Below are positions 58,294 to 64,000 of a stretch of 64,000 bases of DNA, piece by piece. Position numbers and translations under genes: made by a program. How positions within the stretch are numbered: position 1 is the first letter of the stretch; each line of letters starts with the position of its first letter. The notes under the pieces were generated by a model, which worked only from the letters and a program-made list of their open reading frames with translations, had not been told where the DNA came from and searched no databases. The DNA is from Liolophura sinensis (lineage: Eukaryota; Mollusca; Polyplacophora; Chitonida; Chitonidae): positions 91,195,805-91,259,804 of the forward strand of contig NC_088295.1 in NCBI RefSeq assembly GCF_032854445.1, given 5' to 3'.

Positions 58294-58824
58294 TATTTGC
58301 TTTCTTTTATTCAGTAGATCAAATCTGTGTCTTACCACAAAACAGGAGATGGGTAGCTTACCGGGGTAGCTTACCGGTATAATACTTTAGACCGGACATG
58401 CAGTATCCCTCTGACGACCAGAAACAACACCGCTCCTAAATTGGACAGGTGGGCGTGAAACTCATCCGCCACGCACAACGATCCAAGGCCGTATATTAAT
58501 ATTTGTTCTTTACCTTAGTACATACATATACGTAACATGTGTCGAGTCAGTTAAGTGAGCGCTTGAAACACTTTATACTGTGGTTTAACACTTTATGGCA
58601 TGTAATTAATGCAGGGTTAATACGACAGAAAAACGATGTGTTTCTACTGTTATCTGGACTTCCTTGTTCTTTTTACGTACATCTCAATTTTTAAGTTGAT
58701 CTGTTTCCTTATATTTTGCTGCAAAAACATCAATGCACAGTCGACAATCTATAGTCATATTTGTTTTTAGCTTCAGAGCTTAATTTTAGCGTGATAAGAC
58801 AATCATTTTCACTTAAAACGGATG
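58294..58824. other. Intergenic, no supported feature
   Basis: Contains a short direct repeat (GGGTAGCTTACCGG, twice) at about 58350-58380 and nothing else supported. Confidence 0.45.
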
Positions 58825-59016
58825 GGGGCCTCCGTGGCTCAGTTGGTTGGCGCGCTACCGCAGCGTAATGACCCAGGAGCATCTCACCAATGCGGAGGCT
58901 GTGAGCTCTAGTCCGGCTCATGAAGGCTTCCTCTCCGGCTGTACGTGGGAAGGCACTTCTTGCAGTGAAATATTCTTGAGTACGGCGTAAAACACCAATC
59001 AGATAAATAAATAAAT
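58825..59016 (+). mobile_element. Family A SINE with ~80-bp internal deletion
   Basis: Complete head (GGGCCTCCGTGGCTCAGTTG) and complete tail (GTACGGCGTAAAACACCAAT, AAATAAATAAAT), but the body between ACGTGGGAAGG and GTGAAATATTC is missing. Confidence 0.92.
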
Positions 59017-59960
59017 CATAACCAGGGCTATATACACAGGCCTGTACATGTACGCCATGTACGATGACGTGAGTGCCGCAGTGCTGTTTTAACTTTAACT
59101 TTCACATGTTTCTATTTATTCGTATGAGTGAGCGAGTGCTTGAGGTTTCACGTATTATACGTATGCTTCCTAGGCCTATACATACACACCCGCATGAGCA
59201 TGTATGATATATTTTTAAGTTGAACGCCGACGGGATGGACACGCGGTCGGTCATATAGCCTACATGAACATCGTTTCACCAATTATAAATTCAAATTTGA
59301 GAGGGTTTGGTCCATGATTTACAGAATTGTGGTCGTATTTTTTTTTCTTCTACCTCTGTTTGGTTTCATTTTTAAACGGTTCATTATATATTTAATTCAA
59401 GCCTGGTAGGCTTCACCATGGCAAATTACAAATGACCATTTGGTTAGGCTATCTTTTACTACTTAAATTGATTTCACTTCTAAACAGTTCATATATATAC
59501 CTTCACAATGGCAAGTTACAGATCCAGTTCAAGTTTACGGCCGTCTGATGCATGTTCTACAAAACATTGGGATGGTTTTGTTTTTGTTATTTTTTTCTGT
59601 TGTGGACTTTGATATGGCTACACGTACATGGTAAAACCAATGACTGATATTACCTAAACCACTGACACTGACATTAGATGAAGCAATGAAGATAAATCAA
59701 TAACTGATAATTATTATTATACTTCATAGGGTAATCCTCGGTTTCCATGGGTCTAGAGGCGGTCACACGATATTCCGCAAAACATGTTGTAAAACTGATA
59801 GGAGAAAAAACATTTACTGATATTGAATAAAAATGTCATTCTCTTTTCTCTTGATATTGGTTATAGATGGTAAAAAGCACCTGTTGGTTAAGCGTATGGC
59901 TGCTAATTAGTGCATTTTAGTAGATTGATTGTTTAGGTTTAGCGTATTTGATTTGTCCGC
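59017..59960. other. Intergenic with a family B SINE tail remnant
   Basis: GAGTGAGCGAGTGCTTGAGG at about 59126 is a minus-strand tail remnant of family B. No gene seen in the rest. Confidence 0.45.
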
Positions 59961-59964
59961 GTAG

Positions 59965-60117
59965 ATGATCGCTCTCCTGTGGAGCCTCACATTGAGGGGG
60001 AATCCCGGCACTGACGTCACAGGGAGTTCCCGCCGGTCATGGCTGAGATGGATGTTTGATCGTCGTGCAGCCACATCAAATGCATCGTTAGTGTGCACTG
60101 TTGAATACTTCGATAGG
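59965..60117 (+). CDS. Candidate first exon, unknown product
   Basis: ATG 59965 opens 51 codons (MIALLWSLTLRGNPG...SLVCTVEYFDR) ending at GATAG/GTAAATC, a plausible splice donor at 60117. The stretch is more GC- and CpG-rich than its surroundings. A second ATG in a strong context (GGTCATGG, 60039) gives only a seven-codon frame. I do not recognise the peptide; it could equally be a non-coding leader exon of a gene running to the right. Confidence 0.3.
60012..60034 (+). promoter_or_regulatory. CRE and E2F-like sites
   Basis: TGACGTCA (60012-60019) is a full CRE palindrome. TTCCCGCC (60027-60034) matches the E2F core. They occur 7 bp apart in a local CpG-rich patch, as in many housekeeping promoters. 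Confidence 0.4.
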
Positions 60118-60199
60118 TAAATCACAACCCTCTGTTAAATGGGAACTTTTTGTCTCTGTTGTGTCACAAAGAACATAGTGCCTGTACAGTTTGTGTAGT

Positions 60200-60526
60200 A
60201 GCCTAGAAGGGGAAATGAATACTGTTGCAGCTTGTAGAAAAGTAACTCAACGCAGCAGAACATACTGGTTTCCAAAACATCCAGCCCTGGACAAGGCTAC
60301 ACGTGGTACGTCAAAGAATGACGTATACAGTGCCGTGTACAAAAACGTCATGCTACATGTTCGGAGAACACAACAAATACCGCCATGGATATGTACAATA
60401 ATAGACCTGCAAGTAAGGGCAGAGCCTATAGTAGGCATTTCTGATGCACTGAAACAAGAAGTCATATTAAGAGTTCTTCTCCGGATTTCTGGATTAAAAC
60501 GTGACATTCGGTTCGCTGTAGGATAA
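60200..60526 (+). CDS. Candidate exon or small ORF, unknown product
   Basis: Open frame with ATG at 60191 or 60215, running to TAA at 60524-60526. It reads ...RTYWFPKHPALDKATRG...RRTQQIPPWICTIIDLQ... and has a strong donor-like CAA/GTAAGG at about 60410. No domain recognised and no homologue recalled. It follows the candidate exon at 59965-60117 on the same strand, which is the main reason to list it. Confidence 0.25.
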   Translation, partial: SLEGEMNTVAACRKVTQRSRTYWFPKHPALDKATRGTSKNDVYSAVYKNVMLHVRRTQQIPPWICTIIDLQVRAEPIVGISDALKQEVILRVLLRISGLKRDIRFAVG

Positions 60527-60650
60527 AGTTAAGGTGAATGTAGAGAAAAAATTAATGTAGCAGCCTACCAGCTAGGTACTGTCCATAAGTTCTGTAGGCC
60601 CCTACTGGTAGGGCTACATGCATGCCTCTTTGTTGTCATTTAGTGTGTTC

Positions 60651-60979
60651 ATCACTTTGGTGGCCTAATGGTTAGAACATCGGCCTCAAAGTCAGGAGAC
60701 CTTGAAAATGGTTCTTGTTGCTACGTCTCAGTGGCATTCAGCACTGTAAGTGTTGGCCCGGTGTCAGTATAATGTGACTGGGGTGTCATGTCTAGTGTCA
60801 GGCCTGGCGACATGATACTTGAGTGGATGCAGCGCTTTGGCAGCATGAACTTGCCCTGCCACAACACGACAGATTATATATACACAGACCTACATGTAAT
60901 GACTTCTCATTGTCATAGGATTGAAAAATTGTTAAGTATGACGTTAAGCCCCAAGTGTACATACACATAACATACATAC
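60651..60979 (+). mobile_element. SINE family B
   Basis: Head TTGGTGGCCTAATGGTTAGA, CGGCCTCAAAGTCAGGAGAC, body CAGTATAATGTGACTGGGG and GGCGACATGATACTTGAGTG, tail TTGTTAAGTATGACGTTAAG with CATA repeats. Confidence 0.9.
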
Positions 60980-61159
60980 TGTCTTATAAAGGTACAAACA
61001 CTTTGAATTACTTCAAACAAGTTTGAACAACTTTGACCAAATTTGAGAGTATATACTGCTGAGCACATTTAGCATTTACTGCTGAAATGAAGAAGATTGC
61101 TATACGTGTGTTTCCGTATACATTTTTTATGTGTGTTTCAGGAAGCTCACGTCATGTAG

Positions 61160-61229
61160 TTTGTCGTCATATGACTGTAAAAATTGTTAAGTACAACGTT
61201 AAACCCCAAGCACTCAATCACATCACATA
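61160..61229 (+). mobile_element. SINE family B tail fragment
   Basis: GTCGTCATATGACTGTAAAA, then TTGTTAAGTACAACGTTAAA and CCCCAAGCACTCAATCAC. Confidence 0.8.
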
Positions 61230-62590
61230 CTGCTGAAAATTGACAGTATACATTCAGATTTTAATGCAGATTGTGACTTGATGGAAAGATGAACTTCCTT
61301 GTTGTGATAGCTGTTTGTTGACTGATTTGTGTACATTCTTAGATTCTGATTACTTGCATACAGGATTTTTTCCATCCAGGAAGATCAACACATTAAGTAC
61401 CAGTATTGACTTTGTGGAATTTCTAACTTCTTTACAAACACAGAGGGGATTTCACGTACACTCACATCCATGTATATAAGCCTATATATGACTGTTTGGG
61501 GAGGTTATTTGGTAGTCTAGGTGTATTCCACCTGATGGTGTGTTACAGTCAGCTACAGGTAAGGTGTTCAGTGTCAGCTTTACTCTCTCTGAACGTTGAC
61601 ACATTTGTTACTCTCTCTGAACGTGTACACATTTGTTACTCTTTCTGAACATTTACACATTTGTACATTGTATACATAGGCATTCCCGTGTAATATTCTT
61701 TAAATGAATTGTCTACTGTTATATACATACAGAAGTTTATAAAAATTATAGTCAGCTGGATATATCACTTTATACTGGGCTGTAAGAGTAGGAGAGATTT
61801 GCAGGCCCACTGAGTGGATATACAGTGACAGCATGATCTGCACTAGTTCATGGAGAATGAGTTATTAACTGATATACATGCACATTGAACAGGATGTTAT
61901 TCCAGGTTTTACTCATGCAATTTTAATAACCAAAAGTAGTTCCAATATGCATTCTACTCGGCTAATTTTAATAGCATGCATGAATTAATCCACATTTCGT
62001 CATAGACAGCAAAAGAAAAGCAAGCTTCTGAAAGACTTCAGTAGTGGGCACTAAATTGTTTACAGCTAAATCAACCTATATTCTAGAAATGTCTCCTGTC
62101 TTATTTCATTTTTCATGTGTAAGCCTGTTTCTTTTGTTTTTAAGAAGCATGTCTTCAGGCATTTTCTTCTAGCTGTACTTCATGCACCCTGTTTTTAGCA
62201 CTGTGCTGGGCTGAAAGTTTTCCACACAGTACTAGTTGTGTACATTAAACCTTGTATATGTTGCACTGCACAACACTGCTACAAAGCTATGCAGTACTAC
62301 AAGGTTAATGAGTACAGCAGTGTAGTATATAGCAATGTATTGTGTGACAATGTAGGCCTACTGTGTTGCTCTTCTATGTGGCACTTCTATGTATTGTGTG
62401 TCATTGTTCTGTGTGGCACTGTACTGTGTGGCAAGACACTGCACTGCATGGCAGTGGTTCTCATGTCCATTGAAATGACATGTCATTCGGCCAGCTTCCC
62501 TGTCCATATCTGCTCAGTTTCTACGTCGTCGTCTACATCATCATCTACATTTCAAAGCCCCTGATGTCCAGCTTCCCACATCTCCTGTTT
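61230..62590. other. Intergenic with a small tandem repeat
   Basis: A 28-bp unit (TACTCTCTCTGAACGT...ACACATTTGT) occurs three times at 61581-61664. A run of TGTGTGGCACTGTACTG-like words lies at about 62335-62450. No gene supported. Confidence 0.5.
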
Positions 62591-62619
62591 CATGTACCCA
62601 GCTTCTCGCCCCTATTTGC

Positions 62620-63410
62620 TCAGCTTCAGACAGCAGATGTGTCATATGCCCAGCTTCCCACGGCTGGTGTGTCATATGCCTAACTTTTCACAGCCGCCAC
62701 CTGTGTTCTATGCCTGGCTTCTCAGCCCCTGTTTCATTTGCCCAGCTTCTGGCAGCCACTGTGCCATATGCCCAGCTTCTGGCAGCTACTGTGCCATATG
62801 CCCAGCTTCCGGCAGCTACTGTGTCATATGCCCAGCTTCTGGCAGCTACTGTGTCATATGCCCAGCTTCTGGCAGGTACTGTGCCATATGCCCAGCTTCT
62901 AAGCCCCTGTGTCATATGCAGAGCTTCAGAGAGCTGCCTTGTGATATGCCCAGCTTCTGGCAGATACCGTGTCATATGTCCAGCATCTGGCTACCACTGT
63001 GTTATATTCCCAGCCTCTGGCAGCCACTGCATCCTTTCCACATCCGCTATGTCATATGCCCAGCTTCCTACAGCTGCTGTGTCATATGCCCAGCTTCCTA
63101 CAGCTGCTGTGTCGTATGCCCAGCTTCCCACATCTTCTATGTCATATACTCAGCCTACCAAAGGTGCCCAAGTTGCTCCTGTGTCATATGCCTAGCTTCC
63201 CACAGCTGCTGTGTCAAATGGCCAGCTTCCCATAGCTGCTTTGTCATATGCCCAGCTTCCCACAGCTGCTGTGTCATATGCCCAGTTTCCCACATCGGCT
63301 GTGTCATATGCACAGCTTCCCACATCTGCTGTGTCATATGCCCAGCTTCCCACAGCTGCTGTGTCATATGCCCAGTTTCCCACATCCGCTGTGTCATTCC
63401 AGTCTTAGTG
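62620..63410. repeat. 30-bp minisatellite, open in several frames
   Basis: About 26 copies of a 30-bp unit containing CAGCTTCCCACAGCTGCTGT and GTCATATGCC. Because 30 is a multiple of three and the unit lacks stops in most frames, long open frames arise on both strands (282 codons at 62592-63440 on plus, ~100 on minus). Indels that are not multiples of three shift the register inside the array (ICPASGSYC becomes CHMPSF), which argues against coding. Confidence 0.92.
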
Positions 63411-63440
63411 TGCCATTTGCCCAGGTATAATTTAATATAA

Positions 63441-64000
63441 TGAAGCAGTTTGAACACTCCATATCGCATGTAAAACGTGAGCTCCCTATTAAATTATGTA
63501 CATGAATATATTAAACTCTGTAAAATCTATATTGTATTTACATGGTTGTTGGAGTAAATTATTATCAGAGGGTTCATGTGCGTTCTGTTTCAGAGTTACC
63601 GTGTGTGCTGTTCAAAAATAACTAGAAGATTTACGGTAAGGACTCACGAAGCGGAAGTCTTGACTGACCTACCTATAAGCTTGCTAGACAGACTGTTTGT
63701 TCTTTTTTAGAGCTGCATTATGTTGTAGTGTACCTTTTCTGTCCGGGTTGGTGTGTTGTCACCTATATTTATTGGGAAACTCCTTAACTTCACCTGACTA
63801 GGTTTGACGACGGGTATATTGTACATGAACACTTGTTTCTTAGTAACTTTATCAGGTAAGAGTGAGTGAGTGCTTGTGGTTTTCTCAGGTAAGACATACA
63901 TGTGTAATGATGCTATATTCAGAGCTTGGCTAAACTGCTTCGGTGAGGACCAATAAGTGCACCTCATTTCATGATGAAACTCTGAACATTGGACCTGTCA
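63441..64000. other. Window end, no supported gene
   Basis: A family B SINE tail-like GAGTGAGTGAGTGCTTGTGG lies at about 63862. Nothing else supported. Confidence 0.45.

Noticed and set aside
62592-63440. 282-codon open frame with Cys-rich decapeptide repeats
   Set aside because: It is the translation of a 30-bp minisatellite that is also open in other frames and on the minus strand. Internal indels shift the register, so the peptide is not maintained.

Overview
This is eukaryotic, AT-rich, intron- and repeat-heavy animal DNA, most likely from a mollusc (gastropod or bivalve). The evidence is a head-to-tail pair of secreted, nacrein-like carbonic anhydrase genes, one with a long Asn-Gly repeat tail of the kind known from molluscan shell-matrix proteins, plus many copies of a tRNA-derived SINE whose tail (GTACGGCGTAAAACACC + AATAAATAAAT) is typical of molluscan genomes. 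I did not run any search; the species is not determined.

Layout. 1-7.4 kb: microsatellites, one SINE, and a 31-bp minisatellite split by a decayed Jockey/CR1-type LINE and again by a SINE. 7.9-13.9 kb: carbonic anhydrase gene A (8 coding exons, 431 aa predicted), ending in 38 uninterrupted Asn-Gly pairs. 14.4-17.1 kb: two SINEs of a second family and a 47-bp minisatellite with higher-order structure. 19.6-27.6 kb: carbonic anhydrase gene B (8 coding exons, 346 aa), whose exon sizes match gene A almost exactly but whose tail is charged and lacks the Asn-Gly runs. 27.6-33.3 kb: short tandem arrays, SINEs and an inverted-repeat element. 33.3-34.8 kb: a KCTD-type BTB/T1-domain gene whose distal reading frame is interrupted. 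40.1-53.1 kb: PEX19, the peroxisomal membrane-protein chaperone, complete to its CaaX box, with a 67-bp minisatellite in one intron and a 3.9-kb, roughly 84-copy 46/47-bp minisatellite in its last intron. 53.2-58.3 kb: a dispersed repeat, a small nested inverted-repeat element, a broken Crypton-type (DUF3504) tyrosine recombinase on the minus strand and a TA-flanked MITE. 58.8-64 kb: SINEs, an unassigned candidate first exon beside CRE and E2F-like sites, and a 30-bp tandem repeat that stays open in several frames.

How the genes relate. Genes A and B are tandem duplicates that should act in the extracellular space, hydrating CO2 for carbonate supply; their tails have diverged around a shared cysteine framework. 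KCTD and PEX19 are ordinary cellular genes not functionally linked to them. The least expected signals are (1) 60-bp tandem duplications of the exon 7/splice-donor boundary in the same intron of both carbonic anhydrases, together with a 40-bp tract of identity in that exon, (2) a 13-bp perfect inverted repeat in the 5' leader of gene A that ends directly at the start codon, and (3) the very high minisatellite load, with a different repeat unit at almost every locus.
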